Shown: positions 18,584-27,544 of the stretch, in pieces
How the letters are laid out: the number at the start of each line of letters is the position of its first letter
How positions within the stretch are numbered: position 1 is the first letter of the stretch
NCBI GenBank assembly: GCA_029261655.1
Contig: JAJDAY010000025.1
Span: forward strand, 1-36,389
DNA from: Nitrospinaceae bacterium
GTDB lineage: Bacteria; Nitrospinota; Nitrospinia; Nitrospinales; VA-1
Length of the DNA: 36,389 nt
Direction: 5' to 3'
Notes under the pieces: generated by a model
What the model was told of the DNA's origin: nothing
The model's database searches: none
What the model saw: only the letters and a program-made list of their open reading frames with translations
Position numbers and translations under genes: made by a program

Positions 18584-19747
18584 ATGGATGCTACAAATAC
18601 GCAGGAAAAAGTCTGGGCGATCGAACAAAAGGCAACCGACCTTGGTTTTGACGGTTTCGGCATTGCCGGACCCGACACGCCCAAAGCAACGGAAAAATAC
18701 AAGCGCTGGCTGGCTCTGGAGTATGAAGGCAAAATGGGGTACATGAGCCGATGGGTGGACAAGCGTTCTGATTTAAACAACGTTCTGCCCGGCATCAAAA
18801 GCGTGATCTGCTTGCGGAAGAATTATCTTCCCGAAGAAAAAGACCTGCGCTTTCTGGACAACACCGATGACGGCGATATTTCCCTCTACGCGCTGAACGA
18901 AGATTATCACGATGTCCTGCTTCCCAGGCTCAAACAACTTGAGGAAAAAATTCATCAGGAGTTTCCCGACTGCCAAACCAAAGTTTATGTGGACACAGGT
19001 CCGGTGCTGGAAAAACCATTGGCCGAGCAGGCCGGGATCGGCTGGATAGGCAAACACACCAATCTGATCAGCGAGGGCATTGGCTCCTGGTATTTCTTAT
19101 CTGAAATCCTGACGGACATCGCCCTTCCTCTCAACCAGCCGGCTAAAGACCGATGCGGAACCTGCCGGGAGTGCATCGACATCTGCCCGACCCGCGCCAT
19201 CGTCGCGCCCTACGTTTTGGATTCCCGAAGATGCATTTCCTATCTCAATATCGAACTCAAGGGCGTGATCCCTTTGCAATTCCGGCAGGCCATCGGAAAC
19301 CGAATTTACGGGTGCGACGATTGCCAGATCGTCTGTCCGTGGAATTCTTTCGCGGTGAAAACCGATGAACAGGCTTTCCACGGGAAAGAAGGCGATCGCC
19401 TTCTCATTGAATTGATCCAGCTCGATGACGAGGGTTTTAGACGCCGTTTTCACAACAGCCCCATCAAGCGTATCAAGCGCCGGGGGTTTCTGCGCAACGT
19501 CGCGGTGGCTCTCGGCAATTCAGGCAACCTGGACGCGGTCGCCCCCCTCATTGAGGTATTGGGAGACCCCGAACCCCTCATCCGCGCCCACGCTGTTTGG
19601 GCCTTGGGAGAATTATTGCAGGAAAAAGCGCCCACGGTTTTGTGGGAAACCCTCTCCCAGGAGAGCGATGAAATGGTATTGACAGAAATTCGGAATGTGG
19701 ATAAAACTTTCCGCCGGACCTCCGGCTCTTATTTTTCCCTTGAATAA
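18584..19747 (+). CDS. queG: Epoxyqueuosine reductase QueG
   Basis: A 387-residue iron-sulfur and cobalamin enzyme that makes the last step of queuosine synthesis in tRNA. Asp137 in YVDTGPVLEKPLAEQAGIGW is the expected catalytic acid; two [4Fe-4S] clusters are bound by CGTCRECIDICP (191-202) and CDDCQIVCPWN; a HEAT-like C-terminus (RNVAVALGNSGNLDAVAPLI) follows, as in the longer QueG form. ATG 18584 is chosen because the protein then starts at the normal place before WAIEQKATDLGFDGFGI; a TTG at 18521 would add 21 residues with no support. It is followed by hemE after 72 bases. Confidence 0.96.
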   Translation: MDATNTQEKVWAIEQKATDLGFDGFGIAGPDTPKATEKYKRWLALEYEGKMGYMSRWVDKRSDLNNVLPGIKSVICLRKNYLPEEKDLRFLDNTDDGDISLYALNEDYHDVLLPRLKQLEEKIHQEFPDCQTKVYVDTGPVLEKPLAEQAGIGWIGKHTNLISEGIGSWYFLSEILTDIALPLNQPAKDRCGTCRECIDICPTRAIVAPYVLDSRRCISYLNIELKGVIPLQFRQAIGNRIYGCDDCQIVCPWNSFAVKTDEQAFHGKEGDRLLIELIQLDDEGFRRRFHNSPIKRIKRRGFLRNVAVALGNSGNLDAVAPLIEVLGDPEPLIRAHAVWALGELLQEKAPTVLWETLSQESDEMVLTEIRNVDKTFRRTSGSYFSLE

Positions 19748-19819
19748 TAAAGGCATTGATAAACCTGCTGTCCACAGCCTATAATTGACTCCTTTTAAAT
19801 CCAAACTCCCAAAGGAAAT

Positions 19820-20860
19820 ATGAACGAAGAAAACAATTTTCGATTTCTAAAAGCGTGCCGGGGCGAACCGGTGGACAAAACTCCGGTATGGTTCATGCGG
19901 CAGGCGGGTCGTTATATGAAGGCCTATCGCGACCTCAAGGAAAAGCACACGTTTCTTGAAATGTGCAAAACTCCGGAGCTTGCGACCCAAGTCACCCTGC
20001 AACCGGTGAACGCCCTGGACATCGACGCCGCCATTATTTTTGCGGATATTCTCCTGCCGCTCGAACCCATGGGAACGGGCCTGGAGTTTATTGTGGGCGA
20101 TGGTCCCTCGATTCCCCGCCCGGTTCGGAACCTCAAAGCCGTCGAGAACCTGCGCCCCGTCAATGCCGAGGAGCAGCTGGGATTTGTCGGCGACGCCATC
20201 CGCATGGTGCGCAAGGAAATTAATGGCAAAGTTCCGTTGATCGGTTTTGCCGGAGCCCCCTTCACGCTCTGCAGTTATATGGTGGAAGGCGGCAAGTCCC
20301 GGGAATTTAAAACCACCAAACTGATGATGTTCGAAACTCCGGAAATCTGGGCGCAGTTGATGGATAAAGTCTGCGCCACGCTGATCGACTATTTGAAGAT
20401 GCAGGTGAAAGCGGGCGCTCAGGCCCTGCAGATTTTTGACAGTTGGGTGGGGTGTCTGAGTCCTCACGATTACACAAAATATGTTTTGCCCTACACCAAA
20501 AGGGTGATCGACGGATTGAAAGATTCAGGAGTCCCGGTCATCAATTTCAGCACCGGCACGTCCACCCTGTTGCCGGAAGTTGCCAAGGCCGGCGGCGACG
20601 TGATCAGTTTTGACTGGCGGATTTCTTTAGCCGACGCCTGGAAACAGATCGGTTACGATCGTCCGATTCAGGGCAACCTCGACCCTGTCCTGCTTTTCGC
20701 ACCTCTTCCGGTCATCAAGGAACGGGTCCACGACATCATGCGGCAAGCCGCGGGTCGTCCGGGTCATATCTTCAACCTGGGACATGGGATTTTACAGCAC
20801 ACGCCTGTCGATCACGTCAAAGCCGTCTGCGATATGGTTCACGAATACAATCATGAGTGA
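19820..20860 (+). CDS. hemE: Uroporphyrinogen decarboxylase
   Basis: A 346-residue cytoplasmic enzyme that decarboxylates uroporphyrinogen III to coproporphyrinogen III. The N-terminal signature PVWFMRQAGRYMKAYRDL (22-39) contains the substrate-binding arginines; further motifs are IIFADILLPLEPMG, GFAGAPFTLCSYMVEGG and the C-terminal NLGHGILQHTPVD. AAAGGA lies five bases before ATG 19820. Its last eight bases overlap the start of hemH, so the two are translated together. Confidence 0.98.
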   Translation: MNEENNFRFLKACRGEPVDKTPVWFMRQAGRYMKAYRDLKEKHTFLEMCKTPELATQVTLQPVNALDIDAAIIFADILLPLEPMGTGLEFIVGDGPSIPRPVRNLKAVENLRPVNAEEQLGFVGDAIRMVRKEINGKVPLIGFAGAPFTLCSYMVEGGKSREFKTTKLMMFETPEIWAQLMDKVCATLIDYLKMQVKAGAQALQIFDSWVGCLSPHDYTKYVLPYTKRVIDGLKDSGVPVINFSTGTSTLLPEVAKAGGDVISFDWRISLADAWKQIGYDRPIQGNLDPVLLFAPLPVIKERVHDIMRQAAGRPGHIFNLGHGILQHTPVDHVKAVCDMVHEYNHE

Positions 20861-21794
20861 CGGTTCTTCTCCCACCACAGCCATATTTCTAATGGCGCAC
20901 GGTGCGCCCACCCAGGTCAAGGACATCCCGCTTTACCTGAAAAATATCCGGGGAGGCAAAGACTCCACTCCCGAAGTGATCCAGATCATCCGGGAGCGTT
21001 ACGAAGCCATCGGCGGCAGTTCGCCTTTGCTTGAGATCACCAGGGGTCAGGCGAAGGCGCTGGAAACATTCATCAATCAGGACGGGAACAATACCTTTAA
21101 AGTTTATTTTGGCATGCGCAGTTGGAGTCCCTATATCAAGGACGTGGTTCGGCAAATGGTGGACGATGGCATTAAAAAGGTTTTTGCCATTTGTCTGGCG
21201 CCTCAATACAGCAAATGGAGCACGGAGCGTTATTTCAAATCGTTCAACGAAGCGCTCGAGACATGCGCGGGAAAAGACGAGATCGAGGTTCATTATATCG
21301 CAAGCTGGTGCGACCATCCTTGTCTCACCGACGCGTTCGTAGAAAAATACCAACAGGCCGTCGAGAAGTTAAAACAAAAAGGCAAGGACCGCTTTCACAC
21401 CGTGTTCACTGTGCACAGCATCCCCGCCTCCGCATTGGATGAGGGAGACCCCTATGCCGACGAATATGAAAAAACCGTGCGGCAGATCGTCGAACGGGTC
21501 AAACCCGACGACTGGCACATGGCCTACCAGAGCCAGGGGATGATACCCGTGCCCTGGCTGGGCCCTACGGTGGAATCGGTGCTCGACAAAATTGCCCGTA
21601 TTGGCTCAAAAACTGTTTTGGTCTTTCCCGTGGGGTTCGTTTCGGATCACATCGAAATTCTATATGACATTGACATTGAATTTAAAAACTACGCCAAAGA
21701 ACGCAAACTCGATCTTTACAGAACCGAATCCATGAACCTGTCCCCGGTGTTCATCGAAACTTTGTCCGCGATCGTCTGGGAAAACCTGGCTTGA
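20853..21794 (+). CDS. hemH: Ferrochelatase
   Basis: A 313-residue enzyme that inserts Fe2+ into a porphyrin. Catalytic His188 (FTVHSIPASA), YQSQGMIPVPWLGPTVE and Glu268 in PVGFVSDHIEILYD mark the active site. ATG 20853 overlaps the hemE stop (ATGAGTGA), and the protein then begins at the usual point (TTAIFLMAHGAP). At the N-terminus, where Bacillus coproporphyrin ferrochelatase has a Tyr and most Gram-negative enzymes have an NLGTP motif, this one has MAHGAP. No C-terminal cluster cysteines are seen. Whether it uses protoporphyrin or coproporphyrin is open; hemG, hemY and hemQ are not in the window. Confidence 0.95.
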   Translation: MSDGSSPTTAIFLMAHGAPTQVKDIPLYLKNIRGGKDSTPEVIQIIRERYEAIGGSSPLLEITRGQAKALETFINQDGNNTFKVYFGMRSWSPYIKDVVRQMVDDGIKKVFAICLAPQYSKWSTERYFKSFNEALETCAGKDEIEVHYIASWCDHPCLTDAFVEKYQQAVEKLKQKGKDRFHTVFTVHSIPASALDEGDPYADEYEKTVRQIVERVKPDDWHMAYQSQGMIPVPWLGPTVESVLDKIARIGSKTVLVFPVGFVSDHIEILYDIDIEFKNYAKERKLDLYRTESMNLSPVFIETLSAIVWENLA

Positions 21795-21840
21795 TTTTCA
21801 ACCACGCTATTAATTGAAGGTCCCGTCACATTAACGGTCC

Positions 21841-21874
21841 AGCTAAAAAAATTTTAGGCTTTCAATTTTTTTTT
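21841..21874 (+). terminator. Probable rho-independent terminator after hemEH
   Basis: AGCTAAAA and TTTTAGGCT (21841-21860) pair with one bulge around a short A loop, and a run of nine T follows at 21866-21874. The stem is AT-rich, so strength is uncertain, but position (46 bases after hemH) and T-run fit a terminator between hemH and the helicase gene. Confidence 0.55.
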
Positions 21875-21894
21875 AAACTCAGTATTATCCTTGC

Positions 21895-24078
21895 ATGCTC
21901 ACCGATTCACTGAACCCTCAACAATTACAATCTGTCCTTCATTCAGACGGCCCGCTCATTGTGGTGGCAGGCGCGGGCTCCGGCAAGACACGGGTCATCA
22001 CCACCCGCATCGCCCATTTGATAAAGGAAAAGGGCATCGCCCCGGAGCGTATTCTGGCGATCACATTCACCAACAAGGCCGCCGGCGAAATGAAAGAACG
22101 GGTCCGCAAAATATTAGGGCCCAACGCGTCTTCCCCGTGGATCAGCACCTTTCACTCCTTTTGTCTCAGAATTTTAAGACGCCATATTTCCGCTTTGGGT
22201 TACCCCGGTGATTTTGCCATCTACGACACCCAGGACCAGCTGTCTCTCATCAAACAATGCATGAAAAAAATGTCGATGGATGTCGAAACCTACCCGCCGA
22301 AATCCATTCTCAACCACATCAGCGGTTTCAAGAACGACTATCTTTTTCCGCGCGATGTTGATCCAGAATCCCTGCCTCATGGCAACCAGCTAAAAGCCGC
22401 CCAGGTGTATCCCGTGTATCAGGAAGGATTGAAGAAAAACAGCGCGCTTGATTTTGACGATCTTCTGATCTGGGCCGTCAAGCTGTTGAGCGAAGTCAAA
22501 GAAGTCTCGGAGTTATACAACGACCGGTTCCAATACATCCTGGCCGATGAGTTTCAGGACACCAACAAGACCCAGTATCAGTTGCTCAAGCTTCTGTCCC
22601 AGGTACACCGCAATGTGTGCGTGGTGGGGGATGACGACCAAAGCATCTACCGCTGGCGGGGCGCCAATGTGGAAAACCTCGCGCATTTTGAAAAGGATTT
22701 TCCGGGAACCACGGTCATCAAGCTGGAAGAAAATTATCGCTCGACACAGAACATCCTCAAAGCGGCGGGCGAAGTGGTCAAGGAAAATAACAACCGAAAG
22801 CCCAAAACCCTGTGGACCACAAATGAAGATGGAGACCCCATCGTTTATTATCGCGCCCAGGACGAAGGCGATGAAGCGCGTAATGTCTGCGAGCGCATTC
22901 TAAAATTAAACCTGCAAAAAGGCATTTCGTTCAATGATATGGCGGTGTTGTACCGCACCAACGCGCAATCGCGGGTGATGGAAGACGCGTTGCGCAGAAA
23001 AAATATCCAATATCAGGTATTTGGCGGGTTGAGGTTTTATGCCAGAAAAGAGATCAAGGATATTCTTGCCTATTTGCGGGTTGCCCTGAACCCTGAAGAT
23101 TCTGTTTCTTTAAAACGCATTGTCAATTATCCCGTAAGGGGGATCGGCAAAACCTCACTGGATAAAATTGAGGCTTTTTGCGACCAGTCTGATCTGCCGT
23201 TGATTCAGGGGTTACGGCAGGTGGAGGAGAAGCGGTTGCTACCCACCGGACCTGCAAAAAAGATCGCCGCGTTTATTGACATGATGACCGTGTTCCGGGA
23301 CAAATGTCAAACGGGTTCGCCTGTGGATGCTCTGCGCGAAATCATCGACCGTTCAGGTTACACCGCCATGTTGCAGAAGGATAATACGATTGAAAGCCGG
23401 AGCCGCCAGGAAAACCTGCAGGAATTGGTTTCTGCTCTGGAGCAGTCTGTCGAACAGGAAAACACTTTGCAGGAATTTCTGGATAGCACGGCATTGGTCT
23501 CGGATCTCGATTCGCTGGAGGATTCACGGGGGATTCTGCCCCTGATGACGCTGCATTCATGCAAGGGTCTGGAGTTTTGTGCGGTGTTCGTCATCGGCAT
23601 GGAGGACGGATTACTACCCCATGGCAGTTCGATGTCGGACCCCGCCGAATACGAAGAAGAGCGACGCCTTTGTTATGTGGGATTCACCCGCGCCAAAAAA
23701 ATGTTATTCGTCAGCAACGCCCGTCGGCGTACAATTTATGGCAACACATCGAGTTATCCTCCGTCGCAGTTTTTACTTTCGATCCCCCCCGATATCATGG
23801 TCAACGAAAGTGCGGTTGGCCAGGACCGAGGATTCACCGCGCAACCGGGTCCTTCACAATCATCCGGCCCCTCCTACGCCATTCGGTCCCGGTCCGAAAA
23901 AGTGTCGTCCGACCAGCCCTATTCCATTGGTTCAAAATTACTGCACCCAAAGTTTGGCAACGGGGTGGTGTTGAATCGGACTGGCAACGAGGACGATCTG
24001 AAATTGGAAATATTTTTCAAACGTCCTCACGGCAAGAAAAAAATTGCCGCTAAACATGTTAAACTGATCCCTCTCTGA
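21895..24078 (+). CDS. pcrA: UvrD/PcrA-type superfamily 1 DNA helicase
   Basis: A 727-residue 3'-5' DNA helicase for repair and replication-fork maintenance. Motif I AGAGSGKT (25-32), Ia ITFTNKAAGEMKERV, II DEFQDTNKTQ, III GDDDQSIYRWRGA, IV LEENYRSTQNIL, V LMTLHSCKGLEF and VI YVGFTRAKK are all intact. The C-terminus (IGSKLLHPKFGNGVV) is the Tudor-like domain of PcrA that contacts RNA polymerase. Length matches UvrD/PcrA. ATG 21895 lacks a clear Shine-Dalgarno sequence but the N-terminus (LNPQQLQSVLHSDGPLIV) is in the usual register. I use pcrA because of the C-terminal domain; uvrD would serve equally. Confidence 0.96.
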   Translation: MLTDSLNPQQLQSVLHSDGPLIVVAGAGSGKTRVITTRIAHLIKEKGIAPERILAITFTNKAAGEMKERVRKILGPNASSPWISTFHSFCLRILRRHISALGYPGDFAIYDTQDQLSLIKQCMKKMSMDVETYPPKSILNHISGFKNDYLFPRDVDPESLPHGNQLKAAQVYPVYQEGLKKNSALDFDDLLIWAVKLLSEVKEVSELYNDRFQYILADEFQDTNKTQYQLLKLLSQVHRNVCVVGDDDQSIYRWRGANVENLAHFEKDFPGTTVIKLEENYRSTQNILKAAGEVVKENNNRKPKTLWTTNEDGDPIVYYRAQDEGDEARNVCERILKLNLQKGISFNDMAVLYRTNAQSRVMEDALRRKNIQYQVFGGLRFYARKEIKDILAYLRVALNPEDSVSLKRIVNYPVRGIGKTSLDKIEAFCDQSDLPLIQGLRQVEEKRLLPTGPAKKIAAFIDMMTVFRDKCQTGSPVDALREIIDRSGYTAMLQKDNTIESRSRQENLQELVSALEQSVEQENTLQEFLDSTALVSDLDSLEDSRGILPLMTLHSCKGLEFCAVFVIGMEDGLLPHGSSMSDPAEYEEERRLCYVGFTRAKKMLFVSNARRRTIYGNTSSYPPSQFLLSIPPDIMVNESAVGQDRGFTAQPGPSQSSGPSYAIRSRSEKVSSDQPYSIGSKLLHPKFGNGVVLNRTGNEDDLKLEIFFKRPHGKKKIAAKHVKLIPL

Positions 24079-24151
24079 GAACATTTTATTTTTATAAATA
24101 GTGATCGCCCATTTATTTCCCTGGTGCGAGCAGTTTTTTTCTGGAGGCATT

Positions 24152-24466
24152 ATGTTTTTCAAAGCGGGCCTAACAAAATTCATTTGTCTGACAGCGTTTC
24201 TTTTTCTATTTTCGGGGGCGGCCTTTGCCGATGACCCAAACGCGGTTCAATTCTCCGGAGAAGTGAAAAAAGTGCTTGTGAAAAAAAACAAGGTGGCCGT
24301 CAAGGACCCCGTGTCCAAAAAACGCTTCACGCTGATTGTCAACGATCAGACAAAAATCACGGGCTGGGAGAATCTCACAGGCATCAAAAAAGGCGACTCT
24401 ATCAGCGGGAAATATATTGTGACTGACAAGGGTTTGTACGTGGCCAAAGAACTGATCGGGAAGTAA
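24152..24466 (+). CDS. Small secreted beta-rich protein, unknown function
   Basis: A 104-residue protein with a signal peptide (FICLTAFLFLFSGAAFA, cleaved about residue 28) and a mature domain of some 75 residues with alternating strands (VQFSGEVKKVLVKKNKVAV, then TLIVNDQTKITGW), like a small OB or beta-barrel fold. Start ATG 24152 is fixed by GGAGG six bases upstream; a longer reading from 24101 is not supported. It converges with hflX, with only three bases between stops. I do not recognise the family. Confidence 0.75.
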   Translation: MFFKAGLTKFICLTAFLFLFSGAAFADDPNAVQFSGEVKKVLVKKNKVAVKDPVSKKRFTLIVNDQTKITGWENLTGIKKGDSISGKYIVTDKGLYVAKELIGK

Positions 24467-24469
24467 GAC

Positions 24470-25771
24470 CTAGACCACGGGATTGGGTTTTGTTTGCTGT
24501 AAGATTTCTTTCAGCCGGGCTTTTCCTTCTGGAGGCAGTCGAAGATCCAGAACAATACGGTCGTCCTGATAATCTTCCTTGACGATGATGGCCTGTTTGC
24601 GGATGTCAGAAATCCGGTTGGCCTGGGAATAATCCAGTTCGAGGGTACAAGGAGTCAATCTACTTTCGTAACAACGGATGATTTCTTTTTGAAGGCGATC
24701 AATCCCCTCCCCCGTCCTGCTTGAAATGAAAACCGTTTCGGGGTTTAACTGTTGTTCGTTGGCCAGAATTTCAGGGTCGGCGATACGGTCTATTTTGTTG
24801 AATACCAAAATCGAATCGATTTCATTCGCTCCCAGTTCGGTGAGCACCTCATCGACTGTTTCCATTTGTTGCTTGTGGTCAGGATGGGAAAAATCCACAA
24901 GCTTAATGAGCAGATCAGCTTCCAGGACTTCATCCAGAGTGCTTTTAAAAGACGCCACCAGGTCGTGCGGTAATTTGTCAATGAGGCCGACCGTGTCCGC
25001 AAGCAGGACAGGATAGGGAAAGTTTTTTTTGATTTTACGAATGGTCGCGTCCAGGGTCGCGAACAGTTTGTCTTCCACCAGAGTGTCGGCCCCGGTCAAC
25101 TGATTCATCAAGGTGGATTTCCCGACATTGGTATAACCGACCAGGGCCACGCGATAGATACCACTCCGGCTTTTACGCTGGGTCTTTTTTTCCTTATCGA
25201 TCCCTTTAAGTTTTCTTTCCAGCTTGGTGATCTCGTTTCGGATGAGGCGGCGATCCAACTGGATTTGAGTTTCCCCCACATCGCGCAACCCAATGCCCCC
25301 ACGCTGACGGGACAGATGCCCCCACATGCGGGTCAACCGGGGAAGCGCGTATTTCAATCGGGCCAGTTCGACCTGGGTCTTGGCCTCGCGCGTATTGGCG
25401 TGATCGTTGAATATTTCCAGAATGAGCCACGACCGGTCGATCACCCGGCAATTAAAAATATTTTCCAGATTTCGGTTTTGCCCCGGAGATAGCTCAGCAT
25501 CGAAAATAACCACTTCCGGCTGATGCTGTTCGACCGCCAGCTTGAGTTCCTCCACCTTGCCGCTTCCCAAAAAGGTTTTGGGGTTGACGGTGGAAAGTTT
25601 TTGAACAAGCTCAGCCACGGGATGGTAATGAGCCGTCGTGGCCAAACCTGTCAATTCGTCCAGCGAAACCGGTTGAGACTTTGAACCGGTTTGCGGGAGT
25701 TGAGCGCCAATCAGGATCGCCTTCCTTTTTTCAGGTGTCCTGGAATGAATTTGATGCAAGAGTGCTTTCAT
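24470..25771 (-). CDS. hflX: GTPase HflX
   Basis: A 433-residue ribosome-associated GTPase that splits stalled 70S ribosomes. The N-terminal HflX domain contains NPKTFLGSGKVEEL and the family signature TQVELARLKYALPRLTRMW (132-150) followed by GGIGLRDVGETQIQLD. The GTPase domain has G1 GYTNVGKST (212-220), G3 DTVGLI, G4 NKID and the HflX-type ending. ATG 25771 has GGGG at a good distance. A TATAAT lies a few bases upstream but is too near the start to be a useful promoter. Gene stop almost abuts that of the convergent secreted protein. Confidence 0.96.
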   Translation of the reverse strand: MKALLHQIHSRTPEKRKAILIGAQLPQTGSKSQPVSLDELTGLATTAHYHPVAELVQKLSTVNPKTFLGSGKVEELKLAVEQHQPEVVIFDAELSPGQNRNLENIFNCRVIDRSWLILEIFNDHANTREAKTQVELARLKYALPRLTRMWGHLSRQRGGIGLRDVGETQIQLDRRLIRNEITKLERKLKGIDKEKKTQRKSRSGIYRVALVGYTNVGKSTLMNQLTGADTLVEDKLFATLDATIRKIKKNFPYPVLLADTVGLIDKLPHDLVASFKSTLDEVLEADLLIKLVDFSHPDHKQQMETVDEVLTELGANEIDSILVFNKIDRIADPEILANEQQLNPETVFISSRTGEGIDRLQKEIIRCYESRLTPCTLELDYSQANRISDIRKQAIIVKEDYQDDRIVLDLRLPPEGKARLKEILQQTKPNPVV

Positions 25772-25885
25772 AGGGTTGCCCCATTATACCGGATTCCTGC
25801 AACCAATCGGTGAATAGTGAAAATTTAAATTTGAGGAGGGAGGCTGAGCATCCTGTACAGCCTGTGAGGGGTGACAAACCGGTAT

Positions 25886-26854
25886 TTATTTTTCAGAAGA
25901 AACGCTTTTGAGGGACTCCATGAAACCAAGCGTTTGCTGGACTCGATCCGGCTGATTATTTTTACCAAACAGATACCTGGCGTTTTTCACGCGTCTCAGA
26001 GCCAGGTCCTGCTCTCCCATATCGGATAAAATTTTTCCGATGGTAAAATTTGTTTCCCCATCGTTCGGATCCCGGGCCAGTGCCATATTAAAAACCCATA
26101 AAGCCGACTCATGACTCCCCAGGGTGATCCCGGAATGATCCGCATACCCTGTGAGCTTCAATCGGTTTGGCGCGCTCAACGCATTCAAATATTGGTGCGA
26201 CTCAAGGTAGGCATTGCCAAGATCAAGAAAAACCGTTCGCTGAACACCCCTGCCTTCCTGCAATTGCCCATGCAGTTTTCTTATTTTTTCACTGAACCGG
26301 GTCAGCTCAGCCTGATGCGATTTTAAAGGCTCCGTTTTTATTTCCAAAAGCAGTTGGCCGAGGGCGGTATTCTGAGCGCGCAGGATTTTTTCCTGGCTGG
26401 CATTTTTGATATCCGCCCGGCGTTTTCTTTCTTCAAGATTGAAAAACTCTTCTTTCGGGCGGGGTTTTTGAAACTCATAGAAATTTGACTCAGGAATAAA
26501 TTGCTTGAGGTCCACAGAAGGTTCTGACCGCTCCACATTCTCTTTACCGCCGGAGTCCGTTTTCCGATGAATCAAAACGGGGGGTTTGAAATTTCTTGTC
26601 ACTTGCAGGGTTCTTGATCGCTCTTGTTGAATATTTTTAAGATCCTGACGGAATTTTTTTACAATGCCTGAGACATCAATTTTGGACTTCCGCCATTCCA
26701 ACCGGTGATCGCGAAGAAATTTTCTCATGCTCTCGGTTTGGAATGAACCGTCTTCCACCTCAATGAGATTTTCCTGGGCTTTGGCAACGGGCCCGGCAAA
26801 AAATAAGATGGCCGCAAGAACCGGAAGAAAAATTTTCAAAGGTCGCAATGTCAC
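25886..26854 (-). CDS. Secreted coiled-coil / TPR-like protein, unknown function
   Basis: A 322-residue exported protein: signal peptide (FLPVLAAILFFAGPVAKA) cleaved near residue 26, a long charged alpha-helical part (30-205) and a C-terminal region of TPR-like helices, including SALWVFNMALARDPNDGETN and TIGKILSDMGEQDLALRRV. It is probably a periplasmic scaffold. The start is GTG 26854 with a weak GGA eight bases upstream; the next candidate, TTG two codons on, would give the same signal peptide. Two overlapping promoter-like sites precede it (26906-26962). No specific family is recognised. Confidence 0.7.
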   Translation of the reverse strand: MTLRPLKIFLPVLAAILFFAGPVAKAQENLIEVEDGSFQTESMRKFLRDHRLEWRKSKIDVSGIVKKFRQDLKNIQQERSRTLQVTRNFKPPVLIHRKTDSGGKENVERSEPSVDLKQFIPESNFYEFQKPRPKEEFFNLEERKRRADIKNASQEKILRAQNTALGQLLLEIKTEPLKSHQAELTRFSEKIRKLHGQLQEGRGVQRTVFLDLGNAYLESHQYLNALSAPNRLKLTGYADHSGITLGSHESALWVFNMALARDPNDGETNFTIGKILSDMGEQDLALRRVKNARYLFGKNNQPDRVQQTLGFMESLKSVSSEK

Positions 26855-26905
26855 TTTGTTTATCCGTCAGGAATGTTTGCCGTAAAAAACGATGCTCCGG
26901 CTTGA

Positions 26906-26962
26906 AATAAAATCTTCCAATAAAATATTGTCAATTATATCAATAATTTAGACTTATTTGAA
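26906..26962 (-). promoter_or_regulatory. Overlapping sigma-70 promoters for the 26854 gene
   Basis: Reading leftward: TTCAAA (26957-26962), 17 bases, TATAAT (26934-26939) is one promoter with a perfect -10 box. The second is TTGACA (26929-26934), 17 bases, TTTATT (26906-26911), with a perfect -35 box. Both point at the gene starting at 26854 and give leaders of roughly 45-75 bases. Confidence 0.6.
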
Positions 26963-26999
26963 GACCAAAGAAATGTCTGCAAAAAGAGCCTTCCTAAGG

Positions 27000-27509
27000 T
27001 TAGTTTTCCCAGGGGGTTTTCCTTGGAAACCAGCGGGGAACGTTTTTCATGTAGGTGCGAAAAGGTTCGCCAAAGCGGTTAAGAAGTTCCGGTTCCTCTA
27101 TCAGGAGGGTGTAGACAAGATTGATCGACACGAAGAAAAAAAACCAGAGGAGCAACAGGAAGGAGCCCGCCAAAAGGGCTTCGCCAAGCAGGACACAAAA
27201 AACTCCTTCCACCAGGGGATTGCGGACATGGCAGTACAGCCCACGCACGACCAGGTGTTTCGGCGGGTCCCAGGGGGCCGGGGTTCCGTCTCCATAATCC
27301 TTGAACAGGGACACGCACGACCAGGCGATAACTACCCCCAGGAAAATCAAACCGGCGCCCAGTGCCCCCAGGAACAAATTTAGATTCCAATCGAAAGACC
27401 CGAGAAACCCCGTTTGGTTGGAAAACCAAAGGAGCAACCCCGGAACGACGACCATGATATTGAAGGGGGCGATAAAAAAAACTTTGACAAGCCTGCGGTT
27501 CACTTTCAT
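27000..27509 (-). CDS. Isoprenylcysteine carboxyl methyltransferase-family membrane protein
   Basis: A 169-residue integral membrane protein with four hydrophobic helices and the C-terminal half of the ICMT/PEMT superfamily: DPPKHLVVRGLYCHVRNP and EEPELLNRFGEPFRTYM, which make the S-adenosylmethionine and lipid-facing site. Bacterial members methylate unknown lipophilic substrates. The ATG start at 27509 has AGG seven bases upstream. It lies alone between a TPR-like protein and the SGNH hydrolase, all on the minus strand. The function beyond methyl transfer is not predictable. Confidence 0.85.
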   Translation of the reverse strand: MKVNRRLVKVFFIAPFNIMVVVPGLLLWFSNQTGFLGSFDWNLNLFLGALGAGLIFLGVVIAWSCVSLFKDYGDGTPAPWDPPKHLVVRGLYCHVRNPLVEGVFCVLLGEALLAGSFLLLLWFFFFVSINLVYTLLIEEPELLNRFGEPFRTYMKNVPRWFPRKTPWEN

Positions 27510-27544
27510 GAGACGCCTATTTTGGCTCTAACACAATAAACTGT

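Noticed and set aside
25783..25788. Perfect TATAAT on the minus strand before hflX
   Set aside because: It is only about 11 bases from the start codon and has no -35 box at 16-18 bases; transcription from it would begin within or after the ribosome binding site.
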